Positions 35,774-44,052 of a stretch of DNA of 64,000 nucleotides are shown one piece after another. The stretch spans positions 3,331,890 to 3,395,889 of the forward strand of contig NZ_AP019797.1 in NCBI RefSeq assembly GCF_009936275.1. Reading direction: 5' to 3'. Each line of letters begins with the position of its first letter. Position 1 is the stretch's first letter. The translations under genes and the position numbers were made by a program. The notes under the pieces were generated by a model. The model searched no databases, was not told where the DNA came from, and saw only the letters and a list, made by a program, of their open reading frames with translations. This stretch comes from Rhodothermus marinus. GTDB taxonomy: Bacteria > Bacteroidota > Rhodothermia > Rhodothermales > Rhodothermaceae.

Positions 35774-36683
35774 AGAACTAAAAGCCCTGGCCACCGAGCA
35801 GCGGAACCCGCACTCCATGCACATCGACACGGCCCCGGTGCGGGAGATCCTGGAAATCATCAACACGGAAGACCACCTGGTACCCATCGCCGTACGCCGC
35901 GAAATTCCCTACATCGAGCAGGCGGTGCATCTGATCGTGGACGCCTTCAAGCAGGGAGGGCGTCTCTTTTACGTGGGAGCCGGCACCAGCGGCCGACTGG
36001 GCATTCTGGACGCGGCCGAATGTCCGCCCACGTTCGGCACCCCGCCCGAGATGGTCCAGGGCCTGATTGCCGGCGGCCCGGAGGCCGTCTTCCGGGCCCA
36101 GGAAGGCGCCGAAGACCGGGAGGAGGACGGTGCGCGCGATCTTCAGCGGGCCGGCGTCACGCCGCGCGATGTGGTCTGCGGGCTGGCCGCCAGCCGTCGC
36201 ACGCCGTACGTGGTGGGGGCCATTCGCTACGCCCGCCAGCTCGGCTGTCGCACGATCTTCATCACCTGCACGCCCCGCGAGGAATTTCCCCTGGAGGTGG
36301 ATGTGGCGATCTGCCCGGTCGTCGGTCCCGAAGTGATCATGGGCTCCACGCGCATGAAAAGCGGCACGGCCCAGAAGCTCGTGCTCAACATGCTCTCGAC
36401 GGCCGCCATGATCCGGCTCGGCAAGGTCTACGAAAACATGATGGTGGACCTGCAGATGACGAACCAGAAACTGCGCGAGCGTGCCAGGCGCACCGTCATG
36501 ATCGTGACCGGGCTGGATTACGAGGCCGCCTCACGCCTGCTCGAGGCGGCCGGCGGACACGTCAAGACGGCCATTGTGATGGCGCTGGCCGGCGTTTCGG
36601 CCGAGGAGGCCCGGCGGCGGTTGGCCCGGGCCGACGGCTTCGTGCGCGCCGCCATCGCCAACGAGGGCCCTCCGCCCGCCTGA
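35751..36683 (+). CDS. murQ: N-acetylmuramic acid 6-phosphate etherase
   Basis: The product is 310 residues from the ATG at 35751. The SIS domain is clear: GRLFYVGAGTSGRLGILDAAECPPTFGTPP, ending with GSTRMKSGTAQKLVLNMLST, both near-invariant in MurQ. The enzyme cleaves the lactyl ether of MurNAc-6-phosphate during peptidoglycan recycling. The ATG lies inside the 3' end of the CHAT gene in another frame, so the genes may be translationally coupled. Confidence 0.96.
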   Translation: MERPSLFEELKALATEQRNPHSMHIDTAPVREILEIINTEDHLVPIAVRREIPYIEQAVHLIVDAFKQGGRLFYVGAGTSGRLGILDAAECPPTFGTPPEMVQGLIAGGPEAVFRAQEGAEDREEDGARDLQRAGVTPRDVVCGLAASRRTPYVVGAIRYARQLGCRTIFITCTPREEFPLEVDVAICPVVGPEVIMGSTRMKSGTAQKLVLNMLSTAAMIRLGKVYENMMVDLQMTNQKLRERARRTVMIVTGLDYEAASRLLEAAGGHVKTAIVMALAGVSAEEARRRLARADGFVRAAIANEGPPPA

Positions 36684-36684
36684 A

Positions 36685-36700
36685 TGTTTCACGTGAAACA
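36685..36700. promoter_or_regulatory. parS: parS site 1 (ParB/Spo0J type)
   Basis: TGTTTCACGTGAAACA, a perfect 16-bp match to the universal chromosomal parS. It starts 1 bp after the murQ stop. Confidence 0.93.
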
Positions 36701-36733
36701 CTGCAACACGGCCGCACCTCCGCTCCGACCGGA

Positions 36734-36749
36734 TGTTTCACGTGAAACG
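36734..36749. promoter_or_regulatory. parS: parS site 2
   Basis: TGTTTCACGTGAAACG: the 14-bp palindromic core is intact, with one mismatch at the outer base. Confidence 0.9.
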
Positions 36750-36774
36750 CTGCGGAGAAGCCGAGCGCCCGACA

Positions 36775-36790
36775 TGTTTCACGTGAAACA
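36775..36790. promoter_or_regulatory. parS: parS site 3
   Basis: TGTTTCACGTGAAACA, a perfect match, in the murQ-mfd gap. Confidence 0.93.
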
Positions 36791-36810
36791 GTAGCGTCGC
36801 CTGCGCCGAG

Positions 36811-36826
36811 CGTTTCACGTGAAACG
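36811..36826. promoter_or_regulatory. parS: parS site 4
   Basis: CGTTTCACGTGAAACG: the core palindrome is perfect and the outer pair is C/G instead of T/A. It is the last of four sites within 142 bp in the murQ-mfd gap. Confidence 0.9.
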
Positions 36827-36909
36827 CTGCGTGAACCCTGTGCCTGCTTGCTCGTTCTACCGCGCGCAACGCTACAACGGGAACCGAGCCAGAGGCACAC
36901 CTGCCTTCC

Positions 36910-39900
36910 GTGAAACTGACCGATCTGCAGCACCGCCTGGAATCGGCGGCCTTCTTTGAGCCGCTACATGCTCACCTGGAATCCCTGTCGGCATCGACCC
37001 GCCTGCACCTGCGCGGACTGGCGGGATCGCTGCCCGCGTTCGTGCTCTACGACCTGAGCCGACACTTTCGCCGCCCCGTCCTCTGCCTGACGCCCGACGA
37101 AGAGCAGGCCGCCTATCTCTTCAGCGACCTGGAACAGCTGCTGGGCGTCTCGGACCGCCTGCTGCGCTTTCCGGCTACCGGACAGAAACCCTACGATCCG
37201 GAGCAGATTCCCGACTCCGCCCCGCTCATCGAACGCACCGACGTGCTGCGCCGCCTGGCGGAAGGCTTCGACGGCCTGCTCGTCGCCAGCGCCGAGGCGA
37301 TCGCCGAACGCGTCCCCCCACCCGACCGGGTCCGCCAGGAAACGCTCGTGCTCACCCCGGGCATGGTGATCGATCCCGCCCAACTCCTGGCCCACCTCAT
37401 CGCCCGGGGCTTCGAGCGCGTGGAGTTCGTCGAAGCACCCGGCGAAGTGGCCCTCCGCGGCGGCATCCTCGACGTGTACCCCTTCACCGGGACGCACCCG
37501 ATCCGCGTCGAATTCTTCGGCGACGAGATCGACACGATCCGGGAATTCGATCCGCGCACGCAACGCTCCATCAGCCGCCTGACCTCGGCCCGGATCGTTC
37601 CGAACCTGTCGGCGGCCGATTCCGAAGAAACAGCCCGCTCCATCTTTGAACACCTGCCCGACGGCGCGCTGCTCGTTCTTTTCGAGGAAGGCGCCCTCTT
37701 CGACGCCGTGCAGGCCCGCTTTGCCGAGGCCGAGCAGGCCTACGCCCGGCTGAGCACGCCCGACGAACACCCCCGGCCGGAAACCCGCTACCTGCCACCT
37801 GCCGAACTGGCCACGCACCTGCACCGCTACCCCGCGTTGCTTTTCGGCACGCTGGCCGAGGCCGAGCTGACGCTGAGCTGGGACACCCACCCCCAGCCTG
37901 CCTTCCATGGCAACCTGAACCTGCTACGCGAGCGCCTGCACGAAAACGCACGGCGCGGCTGGGAAACCGTCATCCTGTGCGACAGCCGGAGCCAGGAGGC
38001 CCGTCTGCACGATCTGCTTCAGGAAGAAATCGAGGCGGGCGGCGTGCGCCTGCTCGTCGAATCGCTCCACGAAGGCTTCGAGGTGCCCGAAGCCCGTCTG
38101 GCCGTCTACACGGACCACCAGATCTTCGGCCGCTACCACCGCCCCACCACCCGGCGGCGGCGTCGCCTGCTGGGCGGCCTCTCGCTCCGCGCCCTGCAGA
38201 ACCTCCAGCCCGGCGACTACGTGGTGCACGTCGATTTCGGCATCGGTCAGTTCGCCGGCCTGCAGCGCATCACCATCCGGGGCAAGCAGCAGGAAGTCGT
38301 CCGCCTGCATTATGCCGACGGCGACGTGCTCTACGTGAGCGTCAACGCACTCCACAAGCTGCACCGCTACACGGGCAAAGAAGGCCACCGGCCGCGCCTG
38401 ACCAAGCTGGGCTCGGGCCAGTGGGAAAAGGTCAAGGCCCGCACGAAAAAGCGGGTCAAGGACATCGCGCGCGACCTGATCCGGCTCTACGCGAAACGCA
38501 AGGCCTCCCGCGGCTTCGCTTTCTCACCCGACACGGTCTGGCAACGCGAGATGGAGGCGGCCTTCGAGTACGAAGACACTCCCGATCAGGCCGCCGCGGC
38601 CGAGGCCGTCAAGCGCGACATGGAGCAGCCCGTGCCCATGGACCGGCTCGTGTGCGGCGACGTGGGCTTCGGCAAGACCGAGATCGCCATCCGTGCCGCC
38701 TTCAAGGCCGTGCAGGACGGCAAGCAGGTGGCCGTGCTCGTACCCACCACGATCCTGGCCGACCAGCACTATGAGACGTTCACGCGTCGGCTGGCCCCCT
38801 ACCCGGTCCGCATCGAGGTGCTCTCGCGCTTCCGCTCGCCCGCCCAGCAACGAGCCGTCCTGCGCGACCTGGCCGCCGGCAAGGTGGACATCATCATCGG
38901 CACGCACCGGCTGCTCTCGAAAGACGTGCAGTTCAAGGACCTGGGCCTGCTCATCATCGACGAAGAGCAGCGCTTCGGCGTGGCCGCCAAAGAACGCCTG
39001 CGCCAGCTCCGCGTCGAGGTGGACACGCTCACGCTGACGGCCACACCCATCCCCCGTACGCTCCAGTTCGCCCTGATGGGCGCCCGCGATCTGTCGATCA
39101 TCTCCACGCCGCCGCCCAACCGACAGCCCATCGTTACCGAAATCCACACGTTCGACGAAACGCTCATCCGCGACGCCATCCGCTACGAGATCAGCCGCGG
39201 CGGCCAGGTCTTCTTCATCCACAACCGCGTGCAGTCCATCTACGAGATGGCCGCCCGCCTGCAGGCCATCGTGCCGGACGTACGCATCGCCGTGGCACAC
39301 GGCCAGATGAAGCCCCGCGAACTGGAGCGCGTCATGCACGACTTCATGGCGCGCAAGTACGACGTGCTCGTCTCGACGAACATCATCGAAAGCGGCCTGG
39401 ACATCCCCAACGCGAACACGATCATTATCAACCACGCCGAGCAGTTCGGCCTGGCCGACCTGCACCAGCTCCGCGGCCGCGTCGGGCGCTCCGACCGCAA
39501 GGCCTTCTGCTACCTGCTCGTGCCCTCCATTCACGGGCTCACGCGCGAGGCGCGCCAGCGCCTGCAGGCCATCGAGGAGTTCAGCGAGCTGGGGAGCGGC
39601 TTTTCCATCGCGATGCGCGACCTGGACATCCGCGGCGCGGGCAACCTGCTGGGTGCCGAGCAGAGCGGCTTCATCGAAGAGATCGGCTTCGAAACCTACC
39701 AGCAGATTCTCGACGAGGCGATCCGCGAACTGCGCGAGGAAGAGTTTGCGGACGTGCTGGGCGCGCCGCCCCCGAAGCCGCCCGAAACGAGCGTGGACGT
39801 CGAGGCCGATGCGTTCATTCCGGACACCTACGTCAGCAGCAACGTGGAGCGGCTCAACCTGTACCGACGCCTGAGCGAGGCAACCGACGAGGCGGCCATC

Positions 39901-40248
39901 GAGGCTTTCCGCGAGGAGCTGGCCGACCGGTTCGGGCCGGTTCCACCCGAAGTGGACAACCTGCTCTGGGCCGCCCGCCTCAAGCTGCTGGGTCAGGCGC
40001 TGCGCCTGCCGAAGGTGCTGTTCAAAAACCGGCGGCTCTTTCTGGAATTTCCGCTGCAGGACGAAGACCCGCACTTCTACGCGCACCATTTCATGCCGCT
40101 ACTGGAGCGGCTGAGCCAGCTCGACCGCCGCTACGTGCTGAAGGACCAGAACAGAAAGCTGCGGGCCATCGTGCAGGACGTGCCCGATCTGGAAACGGCC
40201 TATCAGGTGCTTCGCCAGCTTCAGCCCGCCGAAGTGCCGGTCTCCTGA
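36910..40248 (+). CDS. mfd: Transcription-repair coupling factor
   Basis: The protein has 1112 residues, starting with GTG (MKLTDLQHRLESAAFF). The N-terminal UvrB-homology region is followed by the RNA-polymerase-interaction domain near GDYVVHVDFGIGQFAGLQRI. The translocase core has Walker A GDVGFGKTEIAIRAAF, the DEEQ box in LLIIDEEQRFGVAAKERL, TATPIPRTLQFALMGARDLS, and motif VI ADLHQLRGRVGRSDRKAFC. The C-terminal TRCF domain is present. Mfd removes stalled RNA polymerase and recruits UvrA. The 3' end overlaps the convergent WYL gene by 28 bp. Two parS clusters flank it. Confidence 0.98.
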   Translation: MKLTDLQHRLESAAFFEPLHAHLESLSASTRLHLRGLAGSLPAFVLYDLSRHFRRPVLCLTPDEEQAAYLFSDLEQLLGVSDRLLRFPATGQKPYDPEQIPDSAPLIERTDVLRRLAEGFDGLLVASAEAIAERVPPPDRVRQETLVLTPGMVIDPAQLLAHLIARGFERVEFVEAPGEVALRGGILDVYPFTGTHPIRVEFFGDEIDTIREFDPRTQRSISRLTSARIVPNLSAADSEETARSIFEHLPDGALLVLFEEGALFDAVQARFAEAEQAYARLSTPDEHPRPETRYLPPAELATHLHRYPALLFGTLAEAELTLSWDTHPQPAFHGNLNLLRERLHENARRGWETVILCDSRSQEARLHDLLQEEIEAGGVRLLVESLHEGFEVPEARLAVYTDHQIFGRYHRPTTRRRRRLLGGLSLRALQNLQPGDYVVHVDFGIGQFAGLQRITIRGKQQEVVRLHYADGDVLYVSVNALHKLHRYTGKEGHRPRLTKLGSGQWEKVKARTKKRVKDIARDLIRLYAKRKASRGFAFSPDTVWQREMEAAFEYEDTPDQAAAAEAVKRDMEQPVPMDRLVCGDVGFGKTEIAIRAAFKAVQDGKQVAVLVPTTILADQHYETFTRRLAPYPVRIEVLSRFRSPAQQRAVLRDLAAGKVDIIIGTHRLLSKDVQFKDLGLLIIDEEQRFGVAAKERLRQLRVEVDTLTLTATPIPRTLQFALMGARDLSIISTPPPNRQPIVTEIHTFDETLIRDAIRYEISRGGQVFFIHNRVQSIYEMAARLQAIVPDVRIAVAHGQMKPRELERVMHDFMARKYDVLVSTNIIESGLDIPNANTIIINHAEQFGLADLHQLRGRVGRSDRKAFCYLLVPSIHGLTREARQRLQAIEEFSELGSGFSIAMRDLDIRGAGNLLGAEQSGFIEEIGFETYQQILDEAIRELREEEFADVLGAPPPKPPETSVDVEADAFIPDTYVSSNVERLNLYRRLSEATDEAAIEAFREELADRFGPVPPEVDNLLWAARLKLLGQALRLPKVLFKNRRLFLEFPLQDEDPHFYAHHFMPLLERLSQLDRRYVLKDQNRKLRAIVQDVPDLETAYQVLRQLQPAEVPVS

Positions 40249-41231
40249 GCAGCCTCCGGTTCGTAGCGGGCCAGGATGGCGCGCGCCTGCGCGCGGAGCT
40301 GCGCCCGGAGCGCTTCGGGCTCCAGCACCTCGACCTCCGTGCCGTAGCGCAACAGCCAGCGCGCCAGGTATTCCAGGTTTTCGAACGAAAAGGTCACCTC
40401 GACGCCCTCGGCCGTCTCCTGCTCCGACTCGATCCGGGCCGGGATGCTGCGCCGCGCCCAGCGATAAGTGGGCCGGGCGAAGCGGAGGCGGATGCGGTGC
40501 GCCTCGGCCGGGGCGCCCTGCGCCTCCAGGTAGGCGTTCAGGTCGAAGTCGCGCGGCGGTGTGAAGCGCTCCCGAAGCACGGTCAGCCGCTGAATCCGAT
40601 CGAGCCGGAAATTGCGGATGTCTTTGCGGAGATGATCGTAGGCGATCAGGTTCCAGTGGTCCGTGTAGTAGACGAGCCCCAGCGGGTCCACCTTACGCTG
40701 CGTCAGTTCGTCGCGGCTGGGCACGTAGTATTCGAGGTGGACGGACTGCTGGCGGGCGATGGCCTCGCTGAGTTCGTACCAGTAGCCGGCCTCTTCGTCC
40801 GACCCCTGCATGGTCTGCAGCCAGTAGGGATCGATCACGATACGCTCCTGCAGGCGGTCGATGTATTCGCGAATGGACCGGGGTAGCACGGAGCGGATCT
40901 TGAGCGCGACCGCGTCGGCGTCGGCCCGGAGCGAGGCGTCCGGCTGGCGTTTCATGAACGCGGTGCCGATGAGCAGCGTGGCCGCCTCGCGGGCCGTGAA
41001 CATGAGCGGCGGGAGCTGATAGCCTTCGAGGATCTCGTAGCCGCCGCCCTCGGCGTAGGTCAGCGGCACGTTCGCCTCGCTGAGCGCCCGGAGGTCCCGG
41101 AAGATGGTGCGGCGGCTCACGCCAAAGTGCTCGGCCAGTTGCCGGGCCGTGAGGCCGGGCCGCGTCTGCAGCAGCAACGTCAGCGCAAAGAGACGTTCGG
41201 TGCGGTTCCGGGTGCGTTCGGCCAGTTTCAT
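40221..41231 (-). CDS. YafY-type HTH/WYL domain transcriptional regulator
   Basis: The product is 336 residues from the ATG at 41231 (MKLAERTRNRTERLFALTLL). The N-terminal DeoR-like winged helix is clear (LTARQLAEHFGVSRRTIFRDLRALSEANVPL). A central WYL domain follows (VDPLGLVYYTDHWNLIAYDHLRKDIRNFRLDRI) and then a C-terminal WCX-like region. WYL regulators bind nucleic-acid or nucleotide ligands and often control DNA-damage or defence genes. It lies between mfd and rsmG with no obvious target operon. Confidence 0.9.
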   Translation of the reverse strand: MKLAERTRNRTERLFALTLLLQTRPGLTARQLAEHFGVSRRTIFRDLRALSEANVPLTYAEGGGYEILEGYQLPPLMFTAREAATLLIGTAFMKRQPDASLRADADAVALKIRSVLPRSIREYIDRLQERIVIDPYWLQTMQGSDEEAGYWYELSEAIARQQSVHLEYYVPSRDELTQRKVDPLGLVYYTDHWNLIAYDHLRKDIRNFRLDRIQRLTVLRERFTPPRDFDLNAYLEAQGAPAEAHRIRLRFARPTYRWARRSIPARIESEQETAEGVEVTFSFENLEYLARWLLRYGTEVEVLEPEALRAQLRAQARAILARYEPEAAQETGTSAG

Positions 41232-41271
41232 GCGATCGGCTGCAACGCGCGTTTTTTCGGGCGTTTTGCCG

Positions 41272-41991
41272 TTACCGAACCGAAGCGTTCGGCTCCGGTT
41301 CCGCTGCAACATGGACCAGGTATTTCTCCGCGAAGAGTGGATCGCCCAGCAGCCGGTCCAGCGGCCAGATCCTGACGTGCAGGTGCGGATCCAGCCGTTC
41401 GAGCGCGGCCAGTTCGTCGGACAGATCGCCGCCTTTGAGGGCCAGCAGGCCGGGTGGCCAGGCGTCCGGCGGCGCCGCAAGCGGTCGGGCCACGCGGCGG
41501 TGCCACTGCCAGAGCGTGGCGAGCGGGGCCGTGGCCCGTGAGACGCTGTAGTGCGCCGCGCCCTCCCAGTGCTCGGCCCGCGCGTGGTGTACGTGCAGGT
41601 TCGTCAGTCCCAGCCGCCGGACCATCGTGCGCACGGCCAGCACTTTCTTCTGCGCGGCATCGACGGCGTGCACGGTCACTTCGGGAAAGGCGATGGCGAG
41701 CGGCACGGCCGGCAAGCCCCCACCCGTGCCCCAGTCCACCACGACGCTTTCCGGCGGGAACGGCTGCCACGTCAGCGCCAGACAGTGCAGCAGGTGGCGG
41801 CGGTGCAGCTCGGGGAGTGTTTCACGTGAAACAAGGTTGTGACGCCGACCCAGCTCCTGCAACAGCCGGGCATAGTGTTCCAGTTGCTCCCGCTGCGCCG
41901 GATCGAGCTGCGCCCACGGATCCCATCCCGCGGGCGGTGTTTCACGTGAAACACGCATGGGAAGCCGCGCCGGATGTTTCACGTGAAACAT
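41272..41991 (-). CDS. rsmG: 16S rRNA m7G527 methyltransferase RsmG
   Basis: The product is 239 residues from the ATG at 41991, immediately after the mnmG stop. A second ATG at 41958 would drop 11 residues. The SAM site VVDWGTGGGLPAVPLAIAFPE is typical of RsmG (GidB), which methylates G527 of 16S rRNA. Three parS sites lie in its 5' part. They are read as MFHVKH, RVSRET and LVSRET, so the coding sequence accommodates the segregation sites. The order mnmG-rsmG is the classic one. Confidence 0.94.
   Translation of the reverse strand: MFHVKHPARLPMRVSRETPPAGWDPWAQLDPAQREQLEHYARLLQELGRRHNLVSRETLPELHRRHLLHCLALTWQPFPPESVVVDWGTGGGLPAVPLAIAFPEVTVHAVDAAQKKVLAVRTMVRRLGLTNLHVHHARAEHWEGAAHYSVSRATAPLATLWQWHRRVARPLAAPPDAWPPGLLALKGGDLSDELAALERLDPHLHVRIWPLDRLLGDPLFAEKYLVHVAAEPEPNASVR
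41818..41833. promoter_or_regulatory. parS: parS site 5 (inside rsmG)
   Basis: TGTTTCACGTGAAACA, perfect; it encodes V-S-R-E-T within the NLVSRET segment of RsmG. Confidence 0.93.
41938..41953. promoter_or_regulatory. parS: parS site 6 (inside rsmG)
   Basis: TGTTTCACGTGAAACA, perfect; it encodes V-S-R-E-T near the RsmG N-terminus. Confidence 0.93.
41975..41990. promoter_or_regulatory. parS: parS site 7 (overlaps rsmG start codon)
   Basis: TGTTTCACGTGAAACA, perfect; read in another frame it gives the N-terminus F-H-V-K-H, with the rsmG ATG at its edge. Confidence 0.93.
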
Positions 41992-43893
41992 TCAGGCGGC
42001 CTGCGGACGCCGGTAGCGCCGGAGCAGCACCATCAGCACCGAGATGTCGGCCGGACGCACCCCGCTGATGCGCGAGGCCTGCCCCAGATTCTCCGGCCGG
42101 ATTTTGCTGAGCTTTTCGCGGGCTTCCTTCGAGATGGTCTCGACTGCCTCGTAGTCGAAGTCCGGCGGAATGCGCCAGTCCTCCAGCTCCCGCATCTTCT
42201 CGACCAGCTCCCGCTCCCGGTCCATGTAGCCCTCGTACTTCAGCTCGATCTCCACGAGCATCTCGACGGGCTCCATGCCCGGCGCCGGCACCACCACCTG
42301 CTCACGCAACCCGGTGGCTTCGAGCAGGTCGCGGAGGTTGACCTGCGGCCTGAGCGCCAGCCGCACCAGCCGTTCGGGCCGATCGATCGGCGAAGTGCCC
42401 ACCCGCTCCAGGTAGCCGTTCACCTGCTCCGGCCGCACGGTCGTCTCTTCCAGCGCCCGACGCGTCCGCGCGATCGCCTCCTTCTTTTTCAGCAGGCGCT
42501 CGTATCGCTCGCGCGTGGCCAGTCCCAGCCGATAGCCCAGCTCGGTCAGCCGGAGATCGGCGTTGTCCTGCCGGAGCAGGATCCGGTGCTCGGCCCGCGA
42601 GGTGAACATCCGGTAGGGCTCGTCCGTCCCCTTCGCCACCAGATCGTCGATCAACACCCCGATATAGGCCTCGGAACGTCGCAACACGACCGGCTCGGCG
42701 CCCCGGAGCTTCTGCACGGCGTTGATCCCGGCCATGAGACCCTGTGCGGCCGCTTCCTCGTAGCCCGTCGTGCCGTTGATCTGCCCCGCAAAGAACAGCC
42801 CCTCGACGTACTTCGTCTCCAGACTGTAGCGAATCTGATAGGGCGGAAAGTAATCGTACTCGATGGCATAGCCCGGCCGCAACACATGCACGCGCTCCAG
42901 GCCGGGAATCTTCCGAAGGGCGGCCACCTGCACCTCCTCGGGAAGACTCGTCGAAAAGCCGTTCACATAGACCTCGTAGGTGTCCCAGCCCTCCGGCTCC
43001 AGAAAGATGGGATGGCGCTCCCGCTCCGCGAAGCGCTCGATCTTGTCTTCAATGGACGGGCAGTAACGTGGTCCCCGGCCTTTGATCCGGCCCGTAAACA
43101 TGGGACTGCGGTCGAAGCCGGTGCGCAGAATGGCATGTACCTCGGGCGTCGTGTAGGTGAGCCAGCAGCTGAGCTGGCGGTCCGGAAGCCGATCCGTCAT
43201 GTAGGAAAACGGGAGCGGCTCCGGATCGCCCGGCTGCTCCTGCAACCGGCTGTAGTCGATCGTGCGGCCGTCGATGCGCGGCGGCGTACCCGTCTTGAGC
43301 CGCCCGCTCTCGAAGCCCAGCCGCTCCAGACAGGCCGTCAGCCCGGTGGCCGCCCGCTCGCCCATACGGCCGCCGCCGAGCTGGCGCTCGCCCACGTGAA
43401 TGACGCCGTTCAGGAAGGTGCCGTTCGTCAGGATCACGCACGGCGCATAGAAGGTCTTGCCGAGCTGCGTGCGCACCCCCTTCACGCGCCGGTCTTCGAC
43501 GAGCACCTCGGTGACCGTGTCGGCCCGCATCCACAGGTTCGGGATCGACTCCAGCTCGCGCCGCACGGCCTCCGCGTAACGCTTGCGGTCGCACTGGGCG
43601 CGCGGCCCCCAGACGGCCGGCCCCTTGCTCCGGTTGAGCATCCGGAACTGAATGCCCGTCTGATCGGCCATCCGCCCCATGATCCCGCCCAGCGCATCGA
43701 TCTCCCGCACCAGATGTCCCTTGCCGATTCCCCCGATGGCCGGGTTGCACGACATGCGGCCGATCGTCTCCAGGCTCATCGTGATCAGCAGCGTGCGGGC
43801 TCCCATCCGCGCCGCGGCCGCCGCCGCCTCAGCCCCGGCATGGCCGCCCCCCACCACGATCACATCGTACCGCTCATCCGAAAAAATCTCCAT
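41992..43893 (-). CDS. mnmG: tRNA uridine-5-carboxymethylaminomethyl modification enzyme MnmG
   Basis: The product is 633 residues from the ATG at 43893 ([20 protein letters not shown]); the frame runs further upstream without homology. FAD-binding [17 protein letters not shown] and the signatures [20 protein letters not shown] and [18 protein letters not shown] are canonical. With MnmE it builds the cmnm5 group on wobble uridine 34. mnmE is encoded downstream in this window, separated by two histidine-kinase genes on the other strand. Confidence 0.97.
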   Translation of the reverse strand: MEIFSDERYDVIVVGGGHAGAEAAAAAARMGARTLLITMSLETIGRMSCNPAIGGIGKGHLVREIDALGGIMGRMADQTGIQFRMLNRSKGPAVWGPRAQCDRKRYAEAVRRELESIPNLWMRADTVTEVLVEDRRVKGVRTQLGKTFYAPCVILTNGTFLNGVIHVGERQLGGGRMGERAATGLTACLERLGFESGRLKTGTPPRIDGRTIDYSRLQEQPGDPEPLPFSYMTDRLPDRQLSCWLTYTTPEVHAILRTGFDRSPMFTGRIKGRGPRYCPSIEDKIERFAERERHPIFLEPEGWDTYEVYVNGFSTSLPEEVQVAALRKIPGLERVHVLRPGYAIEYDYFPPYQIRYSLETKYVEGLFFAGQINGTTGYEEAAAQGLMAGINAVQKLRGAEPVVLRRSEAYIGVLIDDLVAKGTDEPYRMFTSRAEHRILLRQDNADLRLTELGYRLGLATRERYERLLKKKEAIARTRRALEETTVRPEQVNGYLERVGTSPIDRPERLVRLALRPQVNLRDLLEATGLREQVVVPAPGMEPVEMLVEIELKYEGYMDRERELVEKMRELEDWRIPPDFDYEAVETISKEAREKLSKIRPENLGQASRISGVRPADISVLMVLLRRYRRPQAA

Positions 43894-44011
43894 CGCGCTT
43901 TTTTCCAGTTCGTTACCGGAGACAGGGCTTAAAACGCCGGGACCGGCAACGGTTTCACTTGACAGTTCAGGATCGTTCACATTTTCTTTACAATTAAAAA
44001 GTGCAGGTATG

Positions 44012-44031
44012 CTTTTTGTTTGAACAAAAAG
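44012..44031. promoter_or_regulatory. Inverted repeat between mnmG and the kinase gene
   Basis: CTTTTTGTT / AACAAAAAG, a perfect 9-bp inverted repeat with a 2-bp centre, 22 bp before the kinase start codon. It is AT-rich in GC-rich surroundings and could be an operator. The 159-bp gap holds no other gene. Confidence 0.4.
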
Positions 44032-44052
44032 TCGTGACCACCCTTTCCGCGC

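Noticed and set aside
36562-36933. ORF over the parS cluster with repeated VSRET/FHVKH
   Set aside because: The repetition is the translation of parS palindromes, not a protein repeat.
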